Shown here: positions 1-8,794 of the stretch, one piece after another
How positions within the stretch are numbered: the stretch's first letter is position 1
How the letters are laid out: each line of letters opens with the position of its first letter
Assembly: GCA_015066785.1 (NCBI GenBank)
Contig: SVNT01000005.1
Coordinates: forward strand, 1 to 64,000
Source: Ruminococcus sp.
GTDB taxonomy: Bacteria; Bacillota; Clostridia; Oscillospirales; Ruminococcaceae
Reading direction: 5' to 3'
DNA length: 64,000 bases
Translations under genes and position numbers: made by a program
Notes under the pieces: model-generated
Told to the model about the DNA's origin: nothing
Databases searched by the model: none
Seen by the model: the letters and a program-made list of their open reading frames with translations, nothing else

Positions 1-33
1 AAGGATTCCATCACGAAAATATATGTTTTTCAT
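1..33 (-). CDS. Start of a gene cut by the window edge
   Basis: On the minus strand an ATG at 33-31 follows a GGAG ribosome binding site, 14 bases past the stop of the next gene upstream. Eleven codons (MKNIYFRDGIL) are visible before the window ends. The same strand and tight spacing suggest it continues the accessory operon. Nothing can be said about its function. Confidence 0.45.
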   Translation of the reverse strand, partial: MKNIYFRDGIL

Positions 34-46
34 ACTGCTTCTCCAT

Positions 47-286
47 TCATATCCCACGAAGATACGGTATCAACTGATTATTTAGGAACTCATTGTCCTC
101 ACAATACAGGAATAATTTGGACAGCCCAATTAAAAATGGCTCTCCATCCAACGTGTGGATCGTGATAATACTCCCTTCCTTACAGTTTTTTATAAAATCT
201 GCAATGGCTATCAGGTTTCCCTCCACCACCGTTTCACTGGCCTTGTCATCCTGAATTTCAAAGGCCTTGTATTTACTCTTTAGCAA
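47..286 (-). CDS. Small hypothetical protein of the mobile block
   Basis: A 79-residue acidic protein of unknown function. Start: a TTG codon preceded by GGAGG, overlapping the stop of the AbrB-like gene by 7 bases, so the two are probably translationally coupled. There is no signal peptide or membrane segment. A short hydrophobic stretch (IIT..TLDGEPFLIGLSKLFLY) in the second half suggests a small alpha/beta fold. It is one of several small genes packed head to tail on the minus strand, as in accessory regions of integrative elements. I do not recognise the family. Confidence 0.6.
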   Translation of the reverse strand: MLKSKYKAFEIQDDKASETVVEGNLIAIADFIKNCKEGSIITIHTLDGEPFLIGLSKLFLYCEDNEFLNNQLIPYLRGI

Positions 287-567
287 TCCGCTCCTCCCTC
301 CTGCTGTGCAAGTTTCAAAATCCTCGCGGCAAGTGCCACCTGCTTTTCATGGCTCATGGTCTTTACGGCTGCATGGACATAAGCCTCCACAGCTTCTGCA
401 TCCTGCTTTCCTACCTCTAAAATGTCTACTTTGGATATGACAATCTTCCCGGAGTTTATGGAAACCTTTAAGATATCCCCTTTCTCCATCTCCGCTTTCT
501 GTCGCATTTCCAAAGGTATCAGTACCCTGCCCTTTTCATCCAACAATTTATACACCGGCTTTTTCAT
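280..567 (-). CDS. AbrB/MazE-type DNA-binding protein
   Basis: A 95-residue protein whose first 45 residues match the swapped-hairpin AbrB fold: a Lys/Leu-rich strand, GRVLIPLEMR, an acidic turn (EKGDILKV) and a closing strand ending in IVISKV. Members bind DNA as dimers and act as transition-state regulators or antitoxins. The C-terminal half (residues 46-95) is helical and could be a dimerisation or partner-binding tail. The start has GAGGAGG upstream. No toxin-like partner is recognisable next door, so an autoregulator of the element is at least as likely as an antitoxin. The function is inferred. Confidence 0.7.
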   Translation of the reverse strand: MKKPVYKLLDEKGRVLIPLEMRQKAEMEKGDILKVSINSGKIVISKVDILEVGKQDAEAVEAYVHAAVKTMSHEKQVALAARILKLAQQEGGADC

Positions 568-997
568 CGCTTCCCTCCTCGGTCATTCGCAAAACAATGT
601 TTACTTTTTCTCTGGGGATGCCAAGCTCTGCACAGATATCCAGAAGTTCTTTGGGTACATCCTCTGACTCCACATCCTCCGTAGGCAGAATCACAATTTT
701 TCTATCCAAGCAGACAATGTCCAAGTCTGCATCCAAGGGAATGTGTGCATCTGCAAGCAACTGTGGCGGCAGTTTCAACTCCGTTTCCCCACTCTGCAGC
801 TCCTCCAATGGATTTTCCCCTGCTCTCTTTAACATAAATTCCCTTGATTCATTCCGGTAATCCTTCTCGCCTGCGGCAAGATAAATCAGATTTACCTCTT
901 CCCCGGTACGGATACCTGTCTGTGCAAGCAGTACAATGGGAATTTCAATACAGCCTTTCTCATTCAGCATTCCTGTTATCTCCACTAACTGAACCAT
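548..997 (-). CDS. Double AbrB-like hairpin protein
   Basis: A 149-residue protein. I place the start at the ATG at 997, which follows AAGGAGGA, rather than further upstream. It seems to hold two AbrB-like half-domains: residues about 8-45 (GMLNEKGCIEIP... GIRTGEEVNLIYL) and about 75-105 (ELKLPPQLLADAHIP... IVILP). Such internal duplication would let one chain form the fold that AbrB makes as a dimer. Its start lies inside the 3' end of the methyltransferase gene and its end overlaps the single AbrB gene, so all three are co-transcribed. Its role is unknown; a regulator of the element is the simplest reading. Confidence 0.6.
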   Translation of the reverse strand: MVQLVEITGMLNEKGCIEIPIVLLAQTGIRTGEEVNLIYLAAGEKDYRNESREFMLKRAGENPLEELQSGETELKLPPQLLADAHIPLDADLDIVCLDRKIVILPTEDVESEDVPKELLDICAELGIPREKVNIVLRMTEEGSDEKAGV

Positions 998-1961
998 CTT
1001 CGTCCTCCTTCCTGCTACTGCCATGCCACACAGAAGTCTTCTGCTCATCAAACATTTCAAACAGATTCATCTGCATCGGCAGGCTCTTTCTTCTTTCTTC
1101 CATGTCATAGTTGGCAATCAACACCTCCGGAAACTCACTTCCGTTATCATAGCGCTGTGCCAGATTGTTAATTCGTGTCACCGCTTCTATCTGAAAGTCC
1201 TGATACAATTCCCTGATGTACTCGCAGTCATTGTAGGAGACCATAAATTTGCCTTCAATGCCTGCCAGCGTGTCACGGAGCCTTACATGGTCTTCTTTAC
1301 GGAACACCACTTCATAATGCCCTTCTGTTTCAAAATACGGTGGATCGCAATAAAAAAAGGCATTCGGTCTGTCATACTGACGGATGAGTGCCTCAAAATC
1401 TTTATTTTCAATCACGGTATCTTTTAACCTCCGGTTTGCCTCCCAGAGAATGGTAAAGGTCTTCCTTATGTCAAATGGCTGGCACCCGTAAGAAGTACAG
1501 CCACTTCCATAACTGTAGCGGATAATCTTATAAAAGGCCGCCGCCCTCTTCACATCCCCGACCACTGCACGTTCCATAAGGATGTCGCAAATTTCTGCAG
1601 CCTCCGGCTCTTTCAGAAAATGAGTTGCTATCTCCAGTTCCTCTGCCAGATGCTCACTTTTGAATTCTTCCATCGTAAGGAATTTTCGAAGTGTCACAAA
1701 CTCATCCCTGGAATTGAGCGGCAGGAAAGACAGTTCCCGAAGTAGTGCCATCGGTCTTTCCTTGACACAATAAAAGAGGTTTGCAAGATTCGAATTGAAA
1801 TCATTGTAAACCTCCATACATTTATCAGGCGGCTTTCCAAACAGAACCCATCCGCCTCCGCCAAATACTTCTATGTAGCGGTCATAATGTTTGGGCATTC
1901 TCAAGTATATCAGGTCACGGAGTGCCTTCTTACCGCCTACCCAACTGATAATGCTATTCAA
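960..1961 (-). CDS. D12-class DNA adenine methyltransferase
   Basis: A 333-residue enzyme expected to transfer a methyl group from S-adenosylmethionine to adenine N6. Motif I, the SAM-binding region, is at the N-terminus (WVGGKKALR at about 7, then EVFGGGGWVLF around 32-42), and the catalytic DPPY motif sits in FYCDPPYF near residue 205. The start is a TTG preceded by AGGAGG. There is no restriction endonuclease beside it, so this is an orphan methylase. In mobile elements these protect incoming DNA from host restriction, which fits the ArdA-like gene nearby. The C-terminal 35 residues are charged and overlap the next gene. Confidence 0.88.
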   Translation of the reverse strand: MNSIISWVGGKKALRDLIYLRMPKHYDRYIEVFGGGGWVLFGKPPDKCMEVYNDFNSNLANLFYCVKERPMALLRELSFLPLNSRDEFVTLRKFLTMEEFKSEHLAEELEIATHFLKEPEAAEICDILMERAVVGDVKRAAAFYKIIRYSYGSGCTSYGCQPFDIRKTFTILWEANRRLKDTVIENKDFEALIRQYDRPNAFFYCDPPYFETEGHYEVVFRKEDHVRLRDTLAGIEGKFMVSYNDCEYIRELYQDFQIEAVTRINNLAQRYDNGSEFPEVLIANYDMEERRKSLPMQMNLFEMFDEQKTSVWHGSSRKEDEDGSVSGDNRNAE

Positions 1962-1978
1962 TTATTTCCTCCTTTCCT

Positions 1979-2725
1979 TTATTTCGGTCCCTCCATCTGC
2001 TGTGTCTGTCCTGTCACCAAGGATTCATCCACCAGCCTGCGGATGTCTGCAACTGACTCCGGCATATCCGTAAAGTTCACATGGTGGTCACGCTCCACGA
2101 GTGGTGTGTACCAATAATCGTAAGGAATATAGTATTCCCTGATGGCACGCTTCTGCTCCTCCGTAAGTTCTGCATGCCCCTGCACCAGCGGTCCTCCCGG
2201 TGTAAGGAATGTAGTCCCCCAATGCTCACCGGATGATTCCAAGTCCAGTGTTACCAAGGCAAGGGCCTGTATGCCGGATTCCCTTCCTCTTACCACCGCA
2301 GGCATCATAATCATGCCATAGCTTTCATCCACATACCCTTCTCCATACACTTCCTCGAATGCCTGATGCATGGCAAGGAGCGTCTCCGCAGCATAGGTTG
2401 TGTCCCCCGTATTGCAAGACGTATTTAAGAAGAGGAAGTTTGTCTTGTTCAAGATTTCATTTATCTTGTCAATAAACTCCTGCTCTTTCTTTTCACATAA
2501 TTCATCCTGCTGTGTGATGATATCAAAGCGGTCTTCCTCCACATTTAATGCAAGGGAGCTTCCGTTCTCCCACTTCATATGGATTTGCCCGATGTCATCC
2601 ACATGGTCAACAACTCCCCTGCTCCCCGGCGGCACTGTCTGCTCCCCTTCCATGCTGTAAAGACGAATGGGCGTACCTTTCGGGTACTGTTCCTTAAGTC
2701 GTTCTACTTCTTCTCTTTTTAACAT
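1979..2725 (-). CDS. DUF4314-containing protein
   Basis: A 248-residue protein. Residues about 15-72 carry the DUF4314 pattern: a hydrophobic strand (TPIRLYSMEG), PPGSRGVVDHVDDIGQI, then HMKWENGSSLALN and an EDRF ending. It resembles an SH3-like barrel and is frequent in conjugative elements of Firmicutes, with no established function. Residues 85-230 form a second, unrecognised region rich in aromatic and acidic residues. The ATG has GGAG upstream. It overlaps the preceding gene by 7 bases, indicating coupling. Confidence 0.72.
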   Translation of the reverse strand: MLKREEVERLKEQYPKGTPIRLYSMEGEQTVPPGSRGVVDHVDDIGQIHMKWENGSSLALNVEEDRFDIITQQDELCEKKEQEFIDKINEILNKTNFLFLNTSCNTGDTTYAAETLLAMHQAFEEVYGEGYVDESYGMIMMPAVVRGRESGIQALALVTLDLESSGEHWGTTFLTPGGPLVQGHAELTEEQKRAIREYYIPYDYWYTPLVERDHHVNFTDMPESVADIRRLVDESLVTGQTQQMEGPK

Positions 2726-3021
2726 GATTCTCCTTCCTCAATTTCTTTGATTTTCCTCTTCAGCCGGATGCCATCCTTAACACCCTGCAAGTATAACTGT
2801 TCCTGTTTGATACAGCTAATATCCAGAATACAGCCTGTCAGTTCACTGATTAACTTATGATCCTCTGAACCCATTCCGCCAAATCTTTCCCTTATCTGAT
2901 TCCACAGTCCAATTTCTTTCTGGGCAAGCTCCTTAGCATCCTCTCTCTGCAAAATGTCATGCCGATAACTCTCAATCAATTCCTGAAAAAACTGATAAAA
3001 AATATCTTCTCTTTCCTCCAT
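2719..3021 (-). CDS. Small helical hypothetical protein
   Basis: A 100-residue soluble, highly charged, probably all-helical protein. The start at 3021 is chosen because GGAAGGAGG lies just upstream; an earlier ATG at 3057 has no such site. The C-terminal segment (GVKDGIRLKRKIKEIEEG) resembles the tail of small accessory proteins of integrative elements. It lies in the same minus-strand operon and overlaps the DUF4314 gene. Function unknown. Confidence 0.55.
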   Translation of the reverse strand: MEEREDIFYQFFQELIESYRHDILQREDAKELAQKEIGLWNQIRERFGGMGSEDHKLISELTGCILDISCIKQEQLYLQGVKDGIRLKRKIKEIEEGESC

Positions 3022-3094
3022 AGGCCTGTTCCTCCTTCCTTTTGTCAGGACACACAATACTACAGACTTCTCAATATATCTAGCACAATATTTT

Positions 3095-4726
3095 TTAACA
3101 GCACAAATCCATTCCCTGAACCTGTCCTCCCATCAGTTCTTCCTCCGTCATGACATTCCAAAAGTCCGCACTGTTCCAGAAACTTACATAGATTTCTCCA
3201 TCTTCCACATCAATGGGACGCTGTTCAAAGCCTTCACCCCATCCGTCACTCATCTGCCCGGTCCAGTAATCCTTCAGCACCTTAATCTCTTCCTCTGTCA
3301 GCGGCTCACTGATTTTACATTCCAGAACACCATACAGTTCTCCGTTTATCTCTGCCACCTTGGGATGTGCCGACATAACCTTTGCTGCTACTTCCCGGCT
3401 TTCATCAAAGTAGTGCATGAGTCCTCTTGCCTCTTCTCCCACACAATCTTCTCTGGCAATGGCTTCCGCAATTACCTCCGCATACTGTGTCAGGTCACTG
3501 CGGTATAAATTTCCTTCATCCACACCTTCCACCATCAGGTTCGCTGTGAGAGGACTGAACAAACAGAACTTTTCAAAGCAGTCATAGTCAAGTTCCAGTG
3601 GATCAGCAAACTCTCCCTTGTACTGTCCGTACTCCTCTATCGGTCTGGTGGCTCCCACAAAGCCTCCTTCCACATATCCGCTCGCTGCAAGAGTTCCCTC
3701 CTTTTTATCAGCGGCAAAGGATGCATAATTGATATGGGGAAGCAACAGTTCATCCACATCAAACAATCCCGACTCTGTCACCAGAAATTTTCCATACTCC
3801 TCATCGTTATGCACGAATGGATTAACCTCAAACTCCCCAAGATGGGTTGCTATGTAAGCCACATCTGTAAAATCATTAAATCCGGTAAACTCCGCAACCA
3901 TAGCAAGCTGATTCATTTTCACTTCATCAAATCCTTTGACTGCCTGACACATTTCATTAAACAATGTCATCTGTTCAATTTCCTTTAAGTCCTCCGGTAT
4001 CGGTACAAGGATATCCGGTAGACGCAAGTTTTCGATTCCGGTTACTGTCATTTCCCAATAATCCTGTACCTGCAACCGCTCCTTTACCTTGTTCATGGAA
4101 CAGATATCTGTCGGCAAATACAAATACTCCGTATCCCCGGCTTTATTCTGTACCTCGATAACTGCCACAGTCTTGTCCGATGCAATGTATGCCGGAAAGG
4201 TTTTTCCATTATATACTTCCTGCATTTCAAAGCCATGCTCTACAAAGACTCCATAGGGCAGGACTTCCACCCGGCTCTCCTTTAAGGTCTTTTCCGCAAA
4301 CTCGATAAAGTTGGTCTGCGCTTTTTCTTCTTCTGATATTCCCAAGAATTCATCCAAGTAAAGACGTTCCCCGACCTGTCTGGCATCTGAAAAATCTGTA
4401 AGCAGTGAAAGACCTTTCATGCTGAAAGTCAGATTGATTAAATCCTGCATGGTAGACACACCATAATCCTCAGCATACGCTGACAGAACTTTTCTTTCAT
4501 ATTCCGTCAGGCTTTCCATCCTCTTGGCAAAGAAATTGACTTCATCCATGTTTACGGTCTGACCTTCAAATTTGTGCAGGGGATTATCCTGCTCTGACAC
4601 TTCCACAAGCCTGCACATAGGTACCGTTTCCTCAATGCCAATCCGCCTCATCTGCAAATTTAATTCCGCATCCGACAATGGCAGTTCGATATTTTTTCTT
4701 CCTCCGCTTAATACCTTAATCCGCAT
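3095..4726 (-). CDS. ArdA-like antirestriction protein, long form
   Basis: A 543-residue, strongly acidic protein. ArdA proteins mimic the shape and charge of B-form DNA and inhibit type I restriction enzymes. Here the acidic, aromatic-rich middle (residues about 250-420, with the stretches FTGFNDFTDVAYIA and DELLLPHINYASFAADKKEG) resembles ArdA, and flanking regions make it about three times longer than classical ArdA of roughly 165 residues. The C-terminal 90 residues (LTEEEIKVLKDYW... VSFWNSADFWNVMTEEE) form a further module. The ATG is preceded by AGGAGG. Its place beside an orphan methylase supports an anti-restriction role. The family name is from recall, not a search. Confidence 0.6.
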   Translation of the reverse strand: MRIKVLSGGRKNIELPLSDAELNLQMRRIGIEETVPMCRLVEVSEQDNPLHKFEGQTVNMDEVNFFAKRMESLTEYERKVLSAYAEDYGVSTMQDLINLTFSMKGLSLLTDFSDARQVGERLYLDEFLGISEEEKAQTNFIEFAEKTLKESRVEVLPYGVFVEHGFEMQEVYNGKTFPAYIASDKTVAVIEVQNKAGDTEYLYLPTDICSMNKVKERLQVQDYWEMTVTGIENLRLPDILVPIPEDLKEIEQMTLFNEMCQAVKGFDEVKMNQLAMVAEFTGFNDFTDVAYIATHLGEFEVNPFVHNDEEYGKFLVTESGLFDVDELLLPHINYASFAADKKEGTLAASGYVEGGFVGATRPIEEYGQYKGEFADPLELDYDCFEKFCLFSPLTANLMVEGVDEGNLYRSDLTQYAEVIAEAIAREDCVGEEARGLMHYFDESREVAAKVMSAHPKVAEINGELYGVLECKISEPLTEEEIKVLKDYWTGQMSDGWGEGFEQRPIDVEDGEIYVSFWNSADFWNVMTEEELMGGQVQGMDLCC

Positions 4727-5327
4727 TCCACACCTCCTGCTTTACAATTTCCACACCACACTTCTCAATAACAAAAGCATTCACGATGAGTCTCAGTATC
4801 CCATCCGGTATCAGGTCCCGGTCTGTCAGCTCCGACAATCGTATATGCTTGGTTCCGTTATAAACATCCTTAGCTGCATGGAATAATATATACTGTTCCA
4901 GCGTCACCCCTCCAAGCCTTACCCTGTCAAAGTAAATCCCGGTATCCAACACATTTTTGCATACCTTATCCCAGAGTTCTTCATCCGCAGACAAAAGAAA
5001 TACAGCAGCAGCATAGTTTGGTGTGTGCTGTAATGTTTTTGACCTCTTACCCATAAGCAGGGAATAAAAATCATTTCTGTGTTTCATGCTTCGGAAAATC
5101 AGTTCCTTATCCACTTCTGCGAAGATTTCCTCCACTCTTTTCTTCAGATGTTCCAACTGCATCCGGCTGATAACACAGTCCACGATTTCGGAATAGTTAC
5201 CACGGCTTTTCCAGTCCATCTCCTCAATGATGCAGATGCCATATCCTCTCGGTCTGTATCCCGGCGGCTCTTGCATCTGCCTTTCCAATATCCGAAGTCC
5301 CGGACTTAAACAAAATAATTTTGACAT
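4716..5327 (-). CDS. Hypothetical protein, possibly DUF6075-like
   Basis: A 203-residue soluble protein. The start at 5327 follows GGAGGT and gives MSKLFCLSPG. The central part (MKHRNDFYSLLM... AAAVFLLSADEELWDKV) resembles the pattern I recall for DUF6075, a family common in Firmicutes mobile elements. The N-terminal region (about 1-75) is probably a separate unit. It overlaps the ArdA-like gene by 11 bases. No catalytic motif is visible. Confidence 0.5.
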   Translation of the reverse strand: MSKLFCLSPGLRILERQMQEPPGYRPRGYGICIIEEMDWKSRGNYSEIVDCVISRMQLEHLKKRVEEIFAEVDKELIFRSMKHRNDFYSLLMGKRSKTLQHTPNYAAAVFLLSADEELWDKVCKNVLDTGIYFDRVRLGGVTLEQYILFHAAKDVYNGTKHIRLSELTDRDLIPDGILRLIVNAFVIEKCGVEIVKQEVWNAD

Positions 5328-5388
5328 TTCTACCTCCACAAACAAAAATAAGGCGGCACCTATTTCATTTTCTAAAATAAGTACCGCC

Positions 5389-6078
5389 TTACATATTCAT
5401 CTGCATCCCCTGTGCTATGTCTTCCTGCGGAATGCTTTTTCTCAGTTCTGAAACCTCCTGCATGATATCAAAGACTTCATCATATGGATGATAATTGATT
5501 CCTCCGGATTCATCCACCATGACTGCAAACTCTCCTTTTAAGGTAAGAGTCAATGCACCATCCTTTACACCTTGCATTTTAAATCCCTTGTCTTTGGCAA
5601 GTTCTGCCACCGCAGAGAAAAAAGGTGTCATTCCTTCGGTTGATATTTCTTCTTCCACAGGCTGCCTGTCCTCTGACAATGCACTGCATACAAGTTCCGT
5701 AAATTCCTGTTCCTTCATACAAATTTCACGGAACCGCCTGCCATACTCTGCAAGGACATCAAAATCACGAGAGTAACAAAAGAACCCTCCAGCCTCACAA
5801 TCAAATGTAATCTGTTTCAGATTCTCCTCACCTTCAAATGCCTTTTCAAACACATACTTCCATTCATGACCATCTCCATGCGTATAAAATCTGCCATCGG
5901 TTACAGGCTCGCCTGCCCGGATAGCATACTGGTTAAATGCTTCCTGTCCAAAGTCTCTGTACTCCTCACTTAAGAAACTAAGGGGAAGACACAAACTGTA
6001 AACACCATCTTCATGGTCAACCATATAGAATGGTTTATTTTCTGCATCGAACTTTTCTATCTGCTGCTTAATATCCAT
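5389..6078 (-). CDS. Hypothetical protein of the mobile block
   Basis: A 229-residue soluble protein. The ATG at 6078 is chosen because AGGAAAGGATGG lies upstream. Composition is acidic and aromatic-rich in the first 120 residues (for example GHEWKYVFEKAFEGEENLKQITFD), with a second beta-rich part near residues 150-200 (GFKMQGVKDGALTLTLKGEFAVMV). It lies in the operon with the ArdA-like gene; acidic proteins in such operons sometimes also act as DNA mimics, but that is speculation. I do not recognise the family. Confidence 0.5.
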   Translation of the reverse strand: MDIKQQIEKFDAENKPFYMVDHEDGVYSLCLPLSFLSEEYRDFGQEAFNQYAIRAGEPVTDGRFYTHGDGHEWKYVFEKAFEGEENLKQITFDCEAGGFFCYSRDFDVLAEYGRRFREICMKEQEFTELVCSALSEDRQPVEEEISTEGMTPFFSAVAELAKDKGFKMQGVKDGALTLTLKGEFAVMVDESGGINYHPYDEVFDIMQEVSELRKSIPQEDIAQGMQMNM

Positions 6079-6118
6079 AGACCACCATCCTTTCCTCATC
6101 ATATTTAAAAATATCATT

Positions 6119-6670
6119 TCACATACTCATGTTTATACTTTCTTCTTGAGTGAGTACCTCCTCTTGTCTCTGTCTCTCAGTATACTTAATGGATATTCCT
6201 TGATAATCACAGCCTATCGGTTCAAGCACTCTTTTGGTTAAAACTCTCAATAGCGTTTCTGTATCATACTTAGCTTCAAAATATAGTTCGTCATCTATTT
6301 TCAACGGAACATCCATGTTGTCTGCATTTCTTCCCAAAATAATTCTTTGCTTGCCAGAAATATTTTCTCTCAACTGCATCATTTTCTCATGTATGGTTGG
6401 ATTTGAATTGAAGTATTGCAAAATTGTTGTAGCCACACTTTTCCAAGTCAATGTATCTACTTCTCGTCCATCTGCAAATTTTATAGCAATAGGCTTTTTT
6501 CCCTTTAAAAGGTAAAACATATCCCACGATAGACCATACTCCTTTTCCTGTGCTTTCGTATTTGATGCAAGATTGCCATTCAAAACCAACTCAATTAGTT
6601 CATCACATCTATTGTTGACCATTTGTATCAGTTGTGTACGCATATCCTCAATCATCTCTAACTCTATCAC
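6119..6670 (-). CDS. Hypothetical protein, first gene of the minus-strand block
   Basis: A 183-residue soluble protein. The GTG start has GGAGG seven bases upstream. Residues 1-35 look like an amphipathic helix; residues about 55-150 form a mixed alpha/beta region with IAIKFADGREVDTLTWKSVA, a helix and GKQRIILGRN. This layout (basic strand, conserved Trp, helix, closing strand) occurs in small DNA-modification-associated modules, but I cannot name it with confidence. It appears to be first in the minus-strand operon, downstream of the candidate promoter near 6740. Confidence 0.5.
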   Translation of the reverse strand: MIELEMIEDMRTQLIQMVNNRCDELIELVLNGNLASNTKAQEKEYGLSWDMFYLLKGKKPIAIKFADGREVDTLTWKSVATTILQYFNSNPTIHEKMMQLRENISGKQRIILGRNADNMDVPLKIDDELYFEAKYDTETLLRVLTKRVLEPIGCDYQGISIKYTERQRQEEVLTQEESINMSM

Positions 6671-6731
6671 ACAAGTCCCTCCTTCCTATGTTTCTGATGT
6701 CACTAATTATTATCCCAGTTTAGGAGGCGAA

Positions 6732-6748
6732 TGTGCATTATAAGCACA
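6732..6748 (-). promoter_or_regulatory. Palindrome over a -10 box ahead of the mobile block
   Basis: TGTGCATTATAAGCACA is an inverted repeat with TGTGC arms around a core that reads TATAAT on the minus strand. It lies about 65 bases before the first gene of the block, which suits an operator overlapping a promoter. No convincing -35 box is present, so the promoter may be regulated or the match may be chance. Confidence 0.35.
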
Positions 6749-6804
6749 AAACCTTCTACTCGTATTTGTTTCAGTCACTCTATCCGCTCCTCCCTCATTT
6801 TTAA

Positions 6805-6840
6805 GCACAAAAAAAGTAACCAATTTTTTTCGTTGGTTAC
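6805..6840 (-). terminator. Rho-independent terminator of the ABC-F gene
   Basis: Read on the minus strand, an 8-bp perfect stem (GTAACCAA / TTGGTTAC, 6833-6840 with 6816-6823) is followed by a run of T. It begins 13 bases past the ABC-F stop codon. Confidence 0.8.
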
Positions 6841-6852
6841 TTTCTCTACTCT

Positions 6853-8712
6853 CTACTGCTCTGCAATTCTTGCGGCTAATTCTTCTAAGTACATCCACCT
6901 ATCCATCTTTTCTTCCAGTAGACTCTCTGCCGCTTCTTTGTCAGCCATTATCTGATTCAATTTTACAAAGTCTGTTGATACTGCAGCCATTTCACTTTCC
7001 AGTTTCTCTATTTTTTCCTCCAGTGCTGCAATATCACTTTCAATGGTTTCATAATCCTTCTGTTCCTGATAGGTAAACTTTAACTTCTGAGGGCCACGAG
7101 TACGCTGTCCTTTCTGTGCCTGCTGCGTATTCGTCTTGGATGCATTTCCTGCATTCTTTGCCTGCTCTGCCTCCTGTTCCTCTTTCTCTGCTAATTTCTT
7201 CAAGGAATAATCTGTATAACCACCTTCATATTGTTTCAGTTTTCCATCTTCCTCAAACGCAAAAATACGTTTCATGGTTCTGTCAAGAAAATATCGGTCA
7301 TGAGACACGGTAACAACAATTCCCTCATAACGGTCCAGGTAATCTTCTAATATGGTTAATGTGGCTATGTCTAAGTTGTTGGAAGGCTCATCCAACAGAA
7401 TATAATTTGGGGAAGTGGCCAGCACACGAAGTAAGTTTAATCTTTTCTTCTCACCGCCGGACAGTTTTCCAATGGGACTATATTGTTTTTCCGGTGGAAA
7501 TAAAAACCGTTCCAGCATGGCAGATGCAGAGATACTTCCCTCTGTTGTCTGGATATATTCTGCGGTATCCTTCACATAATCAATCACTCTTTGCTTTGGG
7601 TCCATGTAAGATAGGTCAACTTCATTTTCATCGCCTCCCTTTTCCGAAGCGATTTCCTGTGCATAATACCCCATCTTAACAGTCTGACCAATGATAACCT
7701 GTCCGGAGTCCGGCGGTATCATTCCTGCAATAATTTTCATCAGCGTGGATTTTCCACAACCGTTCGGTCCAACAAATCCAACTCTGTCACCTTTCAAAAA
7801 GATATAGGAAAAATCATCTATCAGTTTTTTCTCCCCATATGCCTTGCAGATATGTTCCAGTTCTACTGTTGTTTTTCCAAGTCTTGTAGAGATAGAACTT
7901 AATTCCACCTGCGAATCCTGCACCGGCGCCTGACGATCTCTTAGCTCCTCGTAACGCTGTATATGTGCTTTCTGTTTTGTGGAACGCGCTCTGGCTCCTC
8001 TGCGTATCCATTCCAGTTCTACACGAAGTATGGACTGACGTTTTCTTTCACTTGCCAACTCCATTTCCTGACGCTGGGTTTTCAATTCCAAGTATCCCGA
8101 ATAATTTGTCTGGTAACTATAAATCAAACCTTTATCGATTTCAATAATCCGGTTCGTCACGCTATCTAAAAAGTAGCGGTCATGGGTTACCATGATGAGT
8201 GCCCCTCTCCACTTTTTCAGATAATCTTCCAACCAATCTGCCATTTCATTATCCAAATGGTTTGTAGGCTCATCAAGCAAAAGAATGTCTGCCGGGGAAA
8301 GCAATACTGAAATGAGTGCAAGTCGTTTTCTCTGCCCTCCGGATAACTGTCCCGCAGGTTGCATGTAATCTTTAATCCCAAGGCGTGTCATCATTGCTTT
8401 GGCTTCACTCTCTATGGACCAACGGTTTTCATCTGTCACGTTTCCTTCCAGTACACATTCCAGACTACTTTTATCCGGTGCAAACTCCGGATGCTGTGGC
8501 AGGTAACGAAGCACCACATGATTGGCAAGTGTAACGGTTCCTTCATCCGTTTCTTCCTCACCCATAATCATTCTAAGCAAGGTTGTCTTTCCGGTTCCAT
8601 TGATACCAATGACACCTACCTTCTCTCCTTCCTGTAAGGAAAAGGATGCACCATCAAATAACTTCCTCTCAGTATAGGACTTTGTCAGATTCTCTATGTT
8701 AATCAAATTCAT
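6853..8712 (-). CDS. ABC-F family ATPase (Uup-like; possible ribosome protection)
   Basis: A 619-residue protein with two ATP-binding cassettes and no membrane segments, which defines the ABC-F class that acts on ribosomes. Cassette 1 has Walker A GINGTGKTT (36-44), signature LSGGQ (about 123-127) and Walker B ILLLDEPTNHLD. A basic linker follows around residues 200-290. Cassette 2 has GPNGCGKST, LSGGEKKRLNLLR and ILLDEPSNNLD. A C-terminal coiled coil (about 550-619) is typical of the Uup/YdiF branch. The start has AGAGG upstream. Housekeeping Uup and resistance ABC-F proteins are hard to separate by eye. The attenuator-like leader argues for drug-inducible expression, as known for several resistance ABC-F genes. 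Confidence 0.88.
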   Translation of the reverse strand: MNLINIENLTKSYTERKLFDGASFSLQEGEKVGVIGINGTGKTTLLRMIMGEEETDEGTVTLANHVVLRYLPQHPEFAPDKSSLECVLEGNVTDENRWSIESEAKAMMTRLGIKDYMQPAGQLSGGQRKRLALISVLLSPADILLLDEPTNHLDNEMADWLEDYLKKWRGALIMVTHDRYFLDSVTNRIIEIDKGLIYSYQTNYSGYLELKTQRQEMELASERKRQSILRVELEWIRRGARARSTKQKAHIQRYEELRDRQAPVQDSQVELSSISTRLGKTTVELEHICKAYGEKKLIDDFSYIFLKGDRVGFVGPNGCGKSTLMKIIAGMIPPDSGQVIIGQTVKMGYYAQEIASEKGGDENEVDLSYMDPKQRVIDYVKDTAEYIQTTEGSISASAMLERFLFPPEKQYSPIGKLSGGEKKRLNLLRVLATSPNYILLDEPSNNLDIATLTILEDYLDRYEGIVVTVSHDRYFLDRTMKRIFAFEEDGKLKQYEGGYTDYSLKKLAEKEEQEAEQAKNAGNASKTNTQQAQKGQRTRGPQKLKFTYQEQKDYETIESDIAALEEKIEKLESEMAAVSTDFVKLNQIMADKEAAESLLEEKMDRWMYLEELAARIAEQ

Positions 8713-8754
8713 GTTGTTTCCTCTTTCATCTTGTTCTAGCTACCATTATACACC

Positions 8755-8785
8755 AAATAAAAAAGTAGTCACCTCTTTTGACTAC
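8755..8785 (-). terminator. Leader terminator (attenuator) ahead of the ABC-F gene
   Basis: On the minus strand GTAGTC (8785-8780) and GACTAC (8770-8765) form a stem with a 9-base loop, followed at once by TTTTTTATTT. It lies about 45-70 bases before the ABC-F start codon and downstream of the likely promoter, so it would stop transcription before the gene unless bypassed. Confidence 0.7.
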
Positions 8786-8794
8786 ATCCTCTCC

